Of a stretch of DNA of 35,653 nucleotides, positions 5,754-11,917 are shown in pieces. Within the stretch, counting starts at the first letter, position 1. Each line of letters begins with the position of its first letter. Source of the DNA: a virus. The stretch spans positions 1-35,653 of the IMG/VR virus record IMGVR_UViG_3300041997_000045; one strand, 5' to 3'. Below the pieces are notes generated by a model. The model had not been told where the DNA came from, made no database searches, and was given only the letters and a program-made list of their open reading frames with translations. Both the position numbers and the translations under genes were made by a program.

Positions 5754-6443
5754 ATGAAAATGATAAGTAAAAAACCGATTCTTTTCTCAGTCCCAATGGT
5801 CGCGGCGATCCTGGAAGGAAGGAAGACAATGACAAGGAGGATAATTAAACCGCAACCATACTTATCAGGCCTTGTTGACTGGCAATGGGTGTGGGATTCT
5901 AAATCTAACGGCCAGCCCTTTTATTTCTCCGGCAGTATAGATAACCTGCAGAAAGTTCTTATTGACCCTGAATTGAACATCTGTCCATATGGCCGAATTG
6001 GAGACATTCTATGGGTTCGCGAAGAACATTACCGGTTCGGTCATTGGGTGCCGGTACCGGATACTAAAACAGCTACGGGCAAACAAAAGTGGATGTTCAT
6101 TGCTGAGACGGACGAAGTGCTGTACTCGGACAATCCACCAGCAGATTTCAGAAAGGGAAGGCATCATAAAGATCCTTATACCTCCGCATGGCACAAACGC
6201 CTTGCTCGTTTCATGCCGTACAAGGCCTGTCGCCTCTTCCTGAAGATCACAGATATACGAGTGGAGCGCCTACAGGACATTCCTTTGTCAGATGTAAAGA
6301 AAGAAGGATGTACGAATACTATGATTGAACCCAACATCTTTACTTTCAAATCGCTATGGGAGTCCATCAACGGCGCCGGAAGCTGGGAGGCCAATCCGTG
6401 GGTATGGGTAGTATCCTTCAAAAGAATTGATAAACCAGAATAA
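5754..6443 (+). CDS. ASCH-domain-like phage protein
   Basis: 229 residues. The start PILFSVPMVAAILEGRKTMTRR, the central CPYGRIGDILWVREE, the later CRLFLKITDIRVERLQDIP and the end LWESINGAGSWEANPWVWVV match the pattern of phage ASCH-like proteins, a fold related to PUA that is thought to bind RNA or modified nucleotides. The family is frequent in Bacteroidota and proteobacterial phages; its role there is not settled to my knowledge. Either ATG at 5754 or 5760 could start. It lies upstream of an RNA ligase gene, so an RNA-linked role is plausible. It starts divergently from the 5258 gene. Confidence 0.7.
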   Translation: MKMISKKPILFSVPMVAAILEGRKTMTRRIIKPQPYLSGLVDWQWVWDSKSNGQPFYFSGSIDNLQKVLIDPELNICPYGRIGDILWVREEHYRFGHWVPVPDTKTATGKQKWMFIAETDEVLYSDNPPADFRKGRHHKDPYTSAWHKRLARFMPYKACRLFLKITDIRVERLQDIPLSDVKKEGCTNTMIEPNIFTFKSLWESINGAGSWEANPWVWVVSFKRIDKPE

Positions 6444-6585
6444 ACGAGTATGGACAGTATGATACTGGTGAGAAGAAAAGGAAAATAAGCCAGGTTAAAA
6501 AGCTAAAGATCACGATCAAAAAACTCAGAAAACAATTGAAGAAACGATAAACCCGCCGCCGGTCGGTTACCGGCACAGTGAACAA
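6444..6585 (+). other. Gap with a small hairpin and no clear gene
   Basis: The 142 bases hold a 12-codon ORF (ATG at 6450) and an open frame 6435-6550 with no ATG, whose Lys-rich end (KKLRKQLKKR) looks peptide-like. Neither is accepted as a gene. GCCGGT (6558-6563) pairs with ACCGGC (6569-6574) just before the start of the next gene, and ACAGTGAACAA follows directly ahead of its ATG. Confidence 0.4.
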
Positions 6586-6918
6586 ATGAAAGAAAACAAA
6601 ACCTTAATATCTGCGATTGCGGTCATGATAACTGCAGTCCTGTGGGCGATATTCACAACTATTGCCTGTGTCAAACTTGACATGCAAAAGCAGGAACTGA
6701 AGGATATGGCCGCTCATTGTCAGGAACAGTGGAGACAATGCCAAGAAGCCGGAAAACAAACATCCAAAAAGCATCCTGAAGGAGCGTATCATCTGGAAGA
6801 TATTTCTTTTTTAGACGCAAAAATCACCGAATACTGTCCGATATACTTTTCGATAATGGGGAAAGCTAATCTGACATACGACTATAAAAACCAGCATATA
6901 TGGAGAATAAACCACTAG
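6586..6918 (+). CDS. Membrane-anchored small protein
   Basis: 110 residues. Residues about 7-28 are one transmembrane helix (LISAIAVMITAVLWAIFTTI). The rest is soluble, with a charged helix (KLDMQKQELKDMAAHCQEQW) and a less ordered end. A signal-anchor with the bulk either in the periplasm or cytoplasm is likely. The leader ACAGTGAACAA before the ATG is the recurrent start motif of this phage. The last 19 bases overlap the RNA ligase start, so the two are coupled. No family recognised. Confidence 0.6.
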   Translation: MKENKTLISAIAVMITAVLWAIFTTIACVKLDMQKQELKDMAAHCQEQWRQCQEAGKQTSKKHPEGAYHLEDISFLDAKITEYCPIYFSIMGKANLTYDYKNQHIWRINH

Positions 6919-7625
6919 GCCATAGATCATACGGCAGTATCCCCCACCTTCCTGGAAGCAGGCTCGGACAAGGTGACTACCACATCAGCGAAGGACAGGC
7001 GAGAATTGCCACCGAAAAAACAAGGGACAAACACGACCGGGTGATCGTTCAGGAAAAGCTGGACGGATCAAACGTGGCCGTCGCAAAGGTTGACGGAAAG
7101 ATATTGGCAATTACCCGGGCGGGATATGTCGCCACCACATCCAAATATCAGCAACATCACATATTCGCGAAATGGGTTGAACTGAATGCCGCACGATTCG
7201 ACTCAGTGCTGCAAGAAGGAGAAAGGATATGTGGCGAGTGGCTTGCACAGGCCCATGGAACCAGGTATAACCTGCCACATGAACCATTCGTAGCCTTCGA
7301 TCTAATGCAGAAGTTTGATCCGATTAGGAAAGCTGAACGAGCTACATGGGACGAATTTATAAATAGAGTCGGTATTTACTTCGACTTCCCTTTTTTGGTA
7401 GGGAAAGGCCCTATGCTGCCAGATAAGGCTATTAAATTGTTAGATCCTAAGTGTCATGGCGCCATTGATCCGATCGAAGGTCTTATCTACCGGGTGGAGC
7501 GTCACGGGAAAGTGGATTTCCTCACAAAGTATGTCCGTCATGATAAGCAGGATGGTAAATACATGCCGGAGCACAACGGTACTGGCCAGCCAATCTGGAA
7601 CATAGACATTACGCCATACTTATAG
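6900..7625 (+). CDS. RNA ligase (Rnl2-like nucleotidyltransferase)
   Basis: 241 residues. Motif I EKLDGSN holds the nucleophile Lys53 that would be adenylated by ATP. Motif III is ICGEWL (Glu113), motif IIIa PFVAFDLM, motif IV IEGLIYRV (Glu193) and motif V FLTKYV (Lys210). These in order define the covalent nucleotidyltransferase core of the RNA_ligase family (PF09414). The length fits a compact core without a large C-terminal domain. In other phages such enzymes repair tRNA or rRNA cut by host defence nucleases, or act on phage RNA. There is no polynucleotide kinase gene in the window. It sits between membrane protein 6586 and an excisionase-like gene. Confidence 0.85.
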   Translation: MENKPLGHRSYGSIPHLPGSRLGQGDYHISEGQARIATEKTRDKHDRVIVQEKLDGSNVAVAKVDGKILAITRAGYVATTSKYQQHHIFAKWVELNAARFDSVLQEGERICGEWLAQAHGTRYNLPHEPFVAFDLMQKFDPIRKAERATWDEFINRVGIYFDFPFLVGKGPMLPDKAIKLLDPKCHGAIDPIEGLIYRVERHGKVDFLTKYVRHDKQDGKYMPEHNGTGQPIWNIDITPYL

Positions 7626-7641
7626 AGTAAAACCAGTGAAT

Positions 7642-7878
7642 ATGAACAATGAAGAGAAGATCATAACCAAAGCCATATCGATGTGTTTTAAGCCGTTTCT
7701 CAAGCCAGAGGAGGCTTATATATACACTAACCTAGAAAGGTCCAGATTCGCCGAGAAATGCCAAGAATTCGGCATATTTAAGACTTCCGCGGGCTATTAC
7801 TCAAGGGAGGAATTAGACAAAATGATGGCAGGAGCGCCTAGTAATATTTTGCAAAAGGCTAGGAATCTACGATTATGA
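7642..7878 (+). CDS. Excisionase-like helix-turn-helix protein
   Basis: 78 residues from ATG 7642 (a GTG at 7636 is in frame, but the ATG is preferred; CAGTGAAT precedes it). The region FLKPEEAYIYTNLERSRFAEKCQEFGIFKTSAGYY then SREELDKMM follows the winged-helix layout of excisionases and HTH_17 proteins: an opening helix, a recognition helix, then a Gly-Tyr turn and a xREEL helix. The location one gene before the integrase is typical of a recombination directionality factor. It may bind the GGCGAA repeats that flank the gap after it. Function inferred from fold and position. Confidence 0.55.
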   Translation: MNNEEKIITKAISMCFKPFLKPEEAYIYTNLERSRFAEKCQEFGIFKTSAGYYSREELDKMMAGAPSNILQKARNLRL

Positions 7879-7879
7879 A

Positions 7880-8083
7880 GGCGAATACTAGGCGAACAGT
7901 TAACAAAACAAGTTGATAATCAATATATTAAGATTCCTGTTCTGGGCACCGGACAAATCCCCGTAGGTACAGTAAACACTGTATTTACGGGGATTTTTAC
8001 TTATATTGCCATCCAATTAAATCCAATTTTTTCCACGTTTTACCGGGCTTTTTGGCCCACATTTGGCGAACGTTATGGCGAAC
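7880..8083 (+). repeat. GGCGAA repeats flanking the integrase leader
   Basis: GGCGAA occurs in two close pairs: 7880 and 7891 (11 bases apart), and 8065 and 8077 (12 bases apart), on either side of the terminator and just at the integrase start. About one helical turn of spacing suggests cooperative protein binding, for example by Xis or integrase arms. Confidence 0.45.
7955..7998 (+). terminator. Strong intrinsic terminator before the integrase
   Basis: The segment 7955-7973 pairs with 7978-7996 around a 4-base loop (AAAC), giving a 19-bp stem with two G-U pairs. The lower half is AAATCCCCGTA with TACGGGGATTT, and a T5 run closes it. It lies 76 bases after the 7642 gene and separates that operon from integrase transcription. 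The A-rich left side could also allow it to work on the other strand. Confidence 0.8.
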
Positions 8084-9154
8084 ACTATTTCTATTTCCAC
8101 AAAGCTTTCCCGAGACAAGTCTAAGATATGGCATTATTTAGAATGGGGCAAGGCCGCAGGCCAAAGGCGGGCAACCGGGATTTTTACCTGGGCAAAACCA
8201 AAAGATCAGGCGCAGAAAAATTATAATAAGGAGGCATTAGCAATCCTGGAAACGAAAAGATCTCAGCTTTTGCTTGATCTGCAAGCCGTTGCCACCGGCT
8301 ACGTACCTTCACATAAGCTCAGAGATAATTTCCTAGATTATTACGATGATTTTGTTAAGGCTAATGAACGCCCCGGCAATCGTAGTTTATCTGCCAGCTT
8401 AACTGCTTTTAAGGCATTTTTAGGACGCGAAAGAATTGCAGCAAGTGAGATTACAGAGAACCTTTGTGAACGCTTTCGTTCATATCTGCTTGATAACCTG
8501 AAAGGCGAAACGCCTGGGGATTATTTCATGCGATTCAAGCGCGTCCTGAAGTCAGCCATGAAGGACGGATATTTCAGGGTTAGTCCAGCAGAGGATGTAA
8601 AAGTTAAGGTTCACCCCAGCCACCAAAAAGATATATTAGAGGCAAATGAATATATAAAGTTAATGAATACTCCCTGTAGCAATCAAGAGGTTCGCCGGGC
8701 CGCGATATTCTCTTTATATACTGGTTTGCGTTGGTGCGATATAGAGCCCCTAGAGTGGCAGGATATTAAACCCAATAGTGTAGTATTAAAGTCCCAAAAG
8801 AAAACCAAACAACGTGTTGAAATACCCCTCCATGATATCGCAAAACAAGTAGTGGAGAAACGAGGAACCGGGAAAGTTTTTGATCTGCCGACACAAGATG
8901 GGGCAAACCTTGTGTTGAAGACGTGGGTAAAAAATGCTGGCATCAGCAAACATATTACATGGCATTCGCTCAGACATTCTATGTCAGTTCTACTTCAGGA
9001 CGCGGGTGTCGCGGTTGCCACGGTTGCTGGGCTACTTGGGCATACTACCAGCAAATATGTCCATAAAACATATCAAAGATACAGACCACCTGCCGGCGAA
9101 GATGCTATTAAGAAGCTTCCTTCACGATCACCAATGTCTGATGGGGGAAATTAA
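8075..9154 (+). CDS. int: Tyrosine integrase
   Basis: 359 residues from ATG 8075; an in-frame TTG at 8063 exists but is less likely. The N-terminal 190 residues contain the arm-binding and SAM-like core-binding domains (NFLDYYDDFVKANE, LCERFRSYLLD). The catalytic domain shows Arg219 in TGLRWCDI, a Lys in KSQKKTK, His297-x-x-Arg300 in WHSLRHS, His323 in LLGH and the nucleophile Tyr333 in HKTYQRY. All of the canonical catalytic residues are present, so it should be active in phage integration and excision. It is convergent with the XRE gene, whose stop begins on the next base. Phage genes flank it on both sides. Confidence 0.9.
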   Translation: MANTISISTKLSRDKSKIWHYLEWGKAAGQRRATGIFTWAKPKDQAQKNYNKEALAILETKRSQLLLDLQAVATGYVPSHKLRDNFLDYYDDFVKANERPGNRSLSASLTAFKAFLGRERIAASEITENLCERFRSYLLDNLKGETPGDYFMRFKRVLKSAMKDGYFRVSPAEDVKVKVHPSHQKDILEANEYIKLMNTPCSNQEVRRAAIFSLYTGLRWCDIEPLEWQDIKPNSVVLKSQKKTKQRVEIPLHDIAKQVVEKRGTGKVFDLPTQDGANLVLKTWVKNAGISKHITWHSLRHSMSVLLQDAGVAVATVAGLLGHTTSKYVHKTYQRYRPPAGEDAIKKLPSRSPMSDGGN

Positions 9155-9373
9155 TTAGTATTTGAGCAAATCCGATACAGTGATGCCGAACGCCTCGGCT
9201 AACGCATAGATATAAGTGAGGCCCGGGTTCATGGTTCCTCTTTCTATTTTTCCGATATAGCCCGGATCTAATTCAGCTTCGTGGGATAAGTCAACCTGTG
9301 ACCACCCTCTTTCTTCACGAAGCTGCTTAATCCTCGCACCAAACTGTTTCTTAATATGTTCGTCATTCTGCAT
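9155..9373 (-). CDS. XRE-family HTH repressor
   Basis: 72 residues from ATG 9373. The longer frame starts at a TTG inside the putative control region and is rejected. IKQLREERGWSQVDLSHEAELDPGYIGKIERGTMNPGLTYIYAL-like spacing gives helix 2 (SQVDLSHEAE) and recognition helix 3 (DPGYIGKIERG) of the lambda/Cro-type domain. There is no extra effector or dimerisation domain, so it is Cro-like in size. It is divergent from the 9484 gene and shares with it a 110-base region with palindromes, as expected for a lysogeny switch. Its targets might include the late operators, but that is only a guess. Confidence 0.75.
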   Translation of the reverse strand: MQNDEHIKKQFGARIKQLREERGWSQVDLSHEAELDPGYIGKIERGTMNPGLTYIYALAEAFGITVSDLLKY

Positions 9374-9427
9374 CTGAAAGCGAACATATACAGTTTTATT
9401 ATAATTATATCTATACAATCATACCTG

Positions 9428-9453
9428 TACGATCGTATACTTAATTTCGTATA
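9428..9453. promoter_or_regulatory. Operator-like palindromes between divergent genes
   Basis: TACGATCGTA (9428-9437) is a perfect palindrome. It overlaps GTATAC (9435-9440), and TATAC (9436-9440) is repeated inverted as GTATA (9449-9453). CGTATA also occurs twice directly, 14 bases apart (9434 and 9448). The cluster lies between the XRE gene and the 9484 gene, the expected place for autoregulation. Confidence 0.5.
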
Positions 9454-9483
9454 TTGCAACCACAAACCTTCAAACCCACGTAT

Positions 9484-9711
9484 ATGATGTTCACATTTGC
9501 TGCAGATGATGAAGTGTTAGTACTCACGAAACTACCTCGAAAAAACATTATTCAAGCTCGCATTGCCGGGAAGACTATACTTTATGAACGAAAAGACCAG
9601 GAGGTAATAAAAATCACTGATGTAACTGATTCACACGAACCTGGTATAGTTGCTTTGATCAAACAATACTTCGTTCCAGATGAAAAATACAACAGGAGAA
9701 AGGCGATCTGA
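9484..9711 (+). CDS. Hypothetical small protein of the control region
   Basis: 75 residues from ATG 9484 (a TTG at 9454 in frame lies within the operator cluster and is rejected). The sequence is strand-rich (FTFAADDEVLVLTKLPRK, IIQARIAGKTILYERKDQEV) and suggests a small beta domain. It occupies the place of a cro-like or early regulatory gene, divergent from the repressor, but shows no HTH. It overlaps the next gene by 32 bases. Confidence 0.5.
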   Translation: MMFTFAADDEVLVLTKLPRKNIIQARIAGKTILYERKDQEVIKITDVTDSHEPGIVALIKQYFVPDEKYNRRKAI

Positions 9712-9940
9712 ATGGAAAGCTGAGACGCTTATAATCGCCGAAATAACTGGTTCTATAACGTCAGCAGAAAAAGCAGAGTTGGAGAAATTGCGGGCAGCAT
9801 CCGCTTGCGTACGTCTGCTATCTGCAGATTACTACCGCATATTATCCCCTCAGATCGATGAGATCAGGAATGTCCGGATGACCGCCGAGCAGATTATAGA
9901 GATGGCTAAAAGGAAGGAAAAAAGGGCCGAAGCCCTATGA
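9680..9940 (+). CDS. Small helical protein with FecR-N-like pattern
   Basis: 86 residues. The first half, LIIAEITGSITSAEKAELEKL then RAASACVRLLSADYYRIL, resembles the N-terminal sigma-binding helices of FecR-type anti-sigma regulators of Bacteroidota (pattern: L-I-x-x-x-L-x-G-x-I-[ST]-x-x-E-x-x-x-L). The long C-terminal FecR parts are absent. The similarity is by eye and weak. The rest is a charged helix (MTAEQIIEMAKRKEKRAEAL). It ends convergently with the 9935 gene, with 6 bases of overlap. Confidence 0.5.
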   Translation: MKNTTGERRSEWKAETLIIAEITGSITSAEKAELEKLRAASACVRLLSADYYRILSPQIDEIRNVRMTAEQIIEMAKRKEKRAEAL

Positions 9941-10135
9941 TTGATTTTGCAAATCTGATATTATCAGTTCCTCTACACGCCGACTCCACCCTCGCCCATA
10001 TTTCTTTTTGAATGCCTCCATTACTGATGGATGAACAGAAAGCGGGAAGTGTGCCCGCTTCTCAATGCCCAATTCTTCCGCAGAAAGACGGCCAGCTCCC
10101 TTCCGGGCGCCGCCGTGATTGTTGTTTTTTTTCAT
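9935..10135 (-). CDS. Small basic protein with GGARKGAGR motif
   Basis: 66 residues from ATG 10135. A frame beginning at a TTG at 10171 is longer but overlaps the upstream gene. The N-terminus KKNNNHGGARKGAGRLS carries the GGAR(K/P)GAGR element seen at the start of many small phage and mobile-element proteins. A possible ribbon-helix-helix follows (RAHFPLSVHPSVMEAF, WSRRVEELIISDL). This suggests a DNA-binding regulator. The bases before the start (10144-10155) form a tiny CCCC/GGGG hairpin that contains CCTCC. Confidence 0.6.
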   Translation of the reverse strand: MKKNNNHGGARKGAGRLSAEELGIEKRAHFPLSVHPSVMEAFKKKYGRGWSRRVEELIISDLQNQS

Positions 10136-10160
10136 ATTTAATTCCCCCGGAGGGGTACAA

Positions 10161-10358
10161 TTAATTTTCAACTACTATACCTTCAAGGATGTCATTGTAG
10201 ATTGTACGAGCTACTATCTCACCATCTTGCATAAAACAACCCTCTATCAAGTTGTTTTCATATGCCTCCTGGAAGTTTCCAGTAAAAGAATCCAGGTCCA
10301 TAAATTTTTCTACCTTCTCAGATGTTGCTGATTCGTGAATTGCGATTTGAATGTTCAT
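10161..10358 (-). CDS. Hypothetical acidic small protein
   Basis: 65 residues, ATG at 10358. It is acidic with mixed helix and strand (ATSEKVEKFMDLDSFTGNFQEAYENN, EIVARTIYNDILEGIVVEN). No family recognised. It is the first gene after a near-ideal promoter at 10398-10428 that contains a 15-bp inverted repeat, so it is probably tightly controlled, and the 9935 gene downstream is likely cotranscribed. It is a plausible regulator or antirepressor by place only. Confidence 0.6.
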   Translation of the reverse strand: MNIQIAIHESATSEKVEKFMDLDSFTGNFQEAYENNLIEGCFMQDGEIVARTIYNDILEGIVVEN

Positions 10359-10397
10359 GATTGTGAGTTTTGAGGTTTTGTTGTTTCATTAACAATT

Positions 10398-10427
10398 CAA
10401 AGATACACATTTATCTTGAAAAAACAA
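10398..10427 (-). promoter_or_regulatory. Bacteroidota-type promoter of the 10358 operon
   Basis: On the minus strand TTTG (10428-10425), 19 bases, TATCTTTG (10405-10398). This is a full match to TTG-N19-TAnnTTTG, with the expected start of transcription near 10391 and a leader of about 33 bases before the ATG at 10358. Confidence 0.8.
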
Positions 10428-10446
10428 ATAATTTTTTCAAGATAAA
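10410..10446. promoter_or_regulatory. 15-bp inverted repeat over the -33 element (operator)
   Basis: TTTATCTTGAAAAAA (10410-10424) and TTTTTTCAAGATAAA (10432-10446) are perfect inverted copies with a 7-base spacer that contains the -33 TTTG. A protein binding this dyad would cover the promoter. As RNA it would lie upstream of the start site, so it acts as DNA. Confidence 0.7.
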
Positions 10447-10458
10447 GAAATAAAATAA

Positions 10459-10478
10459 GCCGGGCATGAATACCCGGC
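10459..10478 (-). terminator. Terminator of the late operon (after the endolysin gene)
   Basis: Minus strand GCCGGG, 8-base loop, CCCGGC followed by TTATTTTATTTC. It lies 28 bases past the endolysin stop at 10506 and before the next promoter, so it ends the long late transcript. Confidence 0.7.
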
Positions 10479-10505
10479 CGCCGTACTATCAACCAAAATC
10501 TAAAA

Positions 10506-11027
10506 TCAGGGAAATATCTTTTCTGCTTGCCGGTACATTGAGAGGAAGGCTGCTATCTCTTGTTCCGTGGGCTTATACTTATTACTGCCGTGTACCCAAC
10601 TTTTTTTGTAGGCAATGGCCAGGCTGCGGGCATCATTTACCGGTTTCTTGGTAATCAACCGTTCAACCCCTCCGACGTATAACCCCCTGTTCTCTACCCT
10701 TTCGAGCAGGAAGTCAAGGCTATTTGTCCAGGATGAGAACTCGATAAACAGTCGTTCCTTTCCTGTCCCGTTCTCAACCTTTTTTACGACACCAGTGATC
10801 ATGCAATCAAACTTAGTTGGCCATCGGCCACTGTCTGCCTGGGCGCCAACGTAGTTATTGTTCAACCCCTTTGTGCCGTTGCCTGACTCAAAACGGAACA
10901 TGATGTATGCGGCTCGTTTTACCTCCGTCGGAGCATTTGCCTTTTTAAGATACTCAACCACTGCAGGCATCTCCACACTGGTCTTCCGGTAGGGGACGAG
11001 TGGTTTATCTTCATAGTAATTTTTCAT
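10506..11027 (-). CDS. Endolysin (lysozyme/glucosaminidase-like)
   Basis: 173 residues. The segment MFRFESGNGTKGLNNNYVGAQ, then DSGRW, followed by FSSWTNSLDFL and RGLYVGG, resembles phage muramidase or glucosaminidase domains in which the Glu of FESGNG would be catalytic. NNNYxGxQxDxGRW is a typical substrate-cleft pattern in the Bacteroidota phage lysins I know. No signal peptide is visible, so it should depend on a holin to reach the murein. It is the last gene of the late operon, with a 4-base overlap with 11024 and the holin candidates upstream, which supports a lysis role. Confidence 0.75.
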   Translation of the reverse strand: MKNYYEDKPLVPYRKTSVEMPAVVEYLKKANAPTEVKRAAYIMFRFESGNGTKGLNNNYVGAQADSGRWPTKFDCMITGVVKKVENGTGKERLFIEFSSWTNSLDFLLERVENRGLYVGGVERLITKKPVNDARSLAIAYKKSWVHGSNKYKPTEQEIAAFLSMYRQAEKIFP

Positions 11028-11395
11028 TTCTCCTGCGTTTTATCGGTCTTTTCAATCTCTCTCAGCAATTCGCTATACGACCGAAAGGCTACACATTCAT
11101 TGTGTGAGGTAACTTTCAGATGACATAAGCATTTGCTGCAAATCAGATAGTCCTCATTTTCTGCTACGCACCCCCTGACGACTAGCACCGCATATACTGC
11201 CTCTCTATGCAATTGTTCTGCTTCCCTGCTCACGAATAAGTGGTGACATGAACGATTGCCAGCCCGGAGTACTATAGTATCTCTGCTTATCACTCTTGAA
11301 GTTTGCGCTGACGCGCCTTCAGAGTACATCTGAGCCTTACAAACAAAACTGATACTGAGTACGGTCAGAATTAATAGTAATTTTTTCATTTTCAA
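11024..11395 (-). CDS. Secreted Cys-rich protein in the lysis cassette
   Basis: 123 residues with a Sec signal peptide: KMKKLLLILTVLSISFVCKAQ, cleavage probably after KA. The cysteine in FVC lacks a proper lipobox, so a lipoprotein is less likely. The mature part has six Cys (SCHH, RGC, CSKCLC, EC), suggesting disulfides or a metal site. By position between a coiled-coil membrane protein and the endolysin it may help disrupt the outer layers, like a spanin, but it has no spanin-type coiled coil. It overlaps the endolysin start by 4 bases. Confidence 0.6.
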   Translation of the reverse strand: MKMKKLLLILTVLSISFVCKAQMYSEGASAQTSRVISRDTIVLRAGNRSCHHLFVSREAEQLHREAVYAVLVVRGCVAENEDYLICSKCLCHLKVTSHNECVAFRSYSELLREIEKTDKTQEK

Positions 11396-11398
11396 TGT

Positions 11399-11683
11399 TT
11401 AATGTGAATCGACGTTTGCATCGCGCTGTATTTGTAGATCAGCGACTTTCTGTTCAAGTAAACTCACTCGCACCTTTAATTCATTGATCTCTACTTCTGT
11501 TTTTGCCCGCAATGCTTCTTGTCTCTGATCTGACTTATCCTGCTTGCCCTCCATCCGTTGCTGTCCTTCTACGAGGGTCCGTATATCTCCCTTCATGATT
11601 AGTATGAATGAAGTTGCAGTGATCACCTGGCCGATGATCAATATCATATCCCTACCGGTAAACTTTAGATTCTCCCAGGTCAT
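11399..11683 (-). CDS. Membrane-anchored coiled-coil protein (holin/spanin-associated)
   Basis: 94 residues. One transmembrane segment near residues 12-30 (MILIIGQVITATSFILIM) precedes a long charged helix (QQRMEGKQDKSDQRQEALRA, INELKVRVSLLEQKVADL) with heptad character. This plan resembles small XhlA-like and spanin-type proteins in lysis cassettes. It overlaps the holin candidate at 11680 by 4 bases. A lysis role is supported by context more than by sequence. Confidence 0.6.
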   Translation of the reverse strand: MTWENLKFTGRDMILIIGQVITATSFILIMKGDIRTLVEGQQRMEGKQDKSDQRQEALRAKTEVEINELKVRVSLLEQKVADLQIQRDANVDSH

Positions 11684-11904
11684 GCGTCTTCTGATTTTTT
11701 AGACAATGCTGTGATGATCCCTACTACAGCGGTAATAAATTCAAGCGTCCAACGCAGCCAGTCCTTCGTTAAGTCAGAGATGCCGCCGGGCATTCTATCT
11801 ATCAGTCCAGGCATCACAAGTGTAATTGCGGTCATTGTGGCTGTTAAGTTAACCATCCACGCAGGGCTGGCATGTTTTGTGTTTTTGATACTTAGTTTTG
11901 CCAT
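11680..11904 (-). CDS. Holin candidate
   Basis: 74 residues with two hydrophobic segments: WMVNLTATMTAITLVMPGLI (about 16-35) and LEFITAVVGIITAL (about 54-67), with a charged tail (SKKSEDA). Two helices, small size and a position ahead of the endolysin fit a class II holin. It lies 13 bases after the tail fibre stop and overlaps the next gene by 4 bases. Confidence 0.65.
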   Translation of the reverse strand: MAKLSIKNTKHASPAWMVNLTATMTAITLVMPGLIDRMPGGISDLTKDWLRWTLEFITAVVGIITALSKKSEDA

Positions 11905-11917
11905 TATGAATTTATTT

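Noticed and set aside
6435-6550. Open frame without ATG ending in KKLRKQLKKR
   Set aside because: No ATG, GTG or TTG in a suitable place; the frame opens only after a TAA at 6432-6434. It may be a remnant, but cannot be supported as a gene.
9155-9418. Longer XRE protein from TTG at 9418
   Set aside because: It would start in the AT-rich control region, and the added 15 residues (MYRYNYNKTVYVRFQ) are low complexity; ATG 9373 fits the family length.
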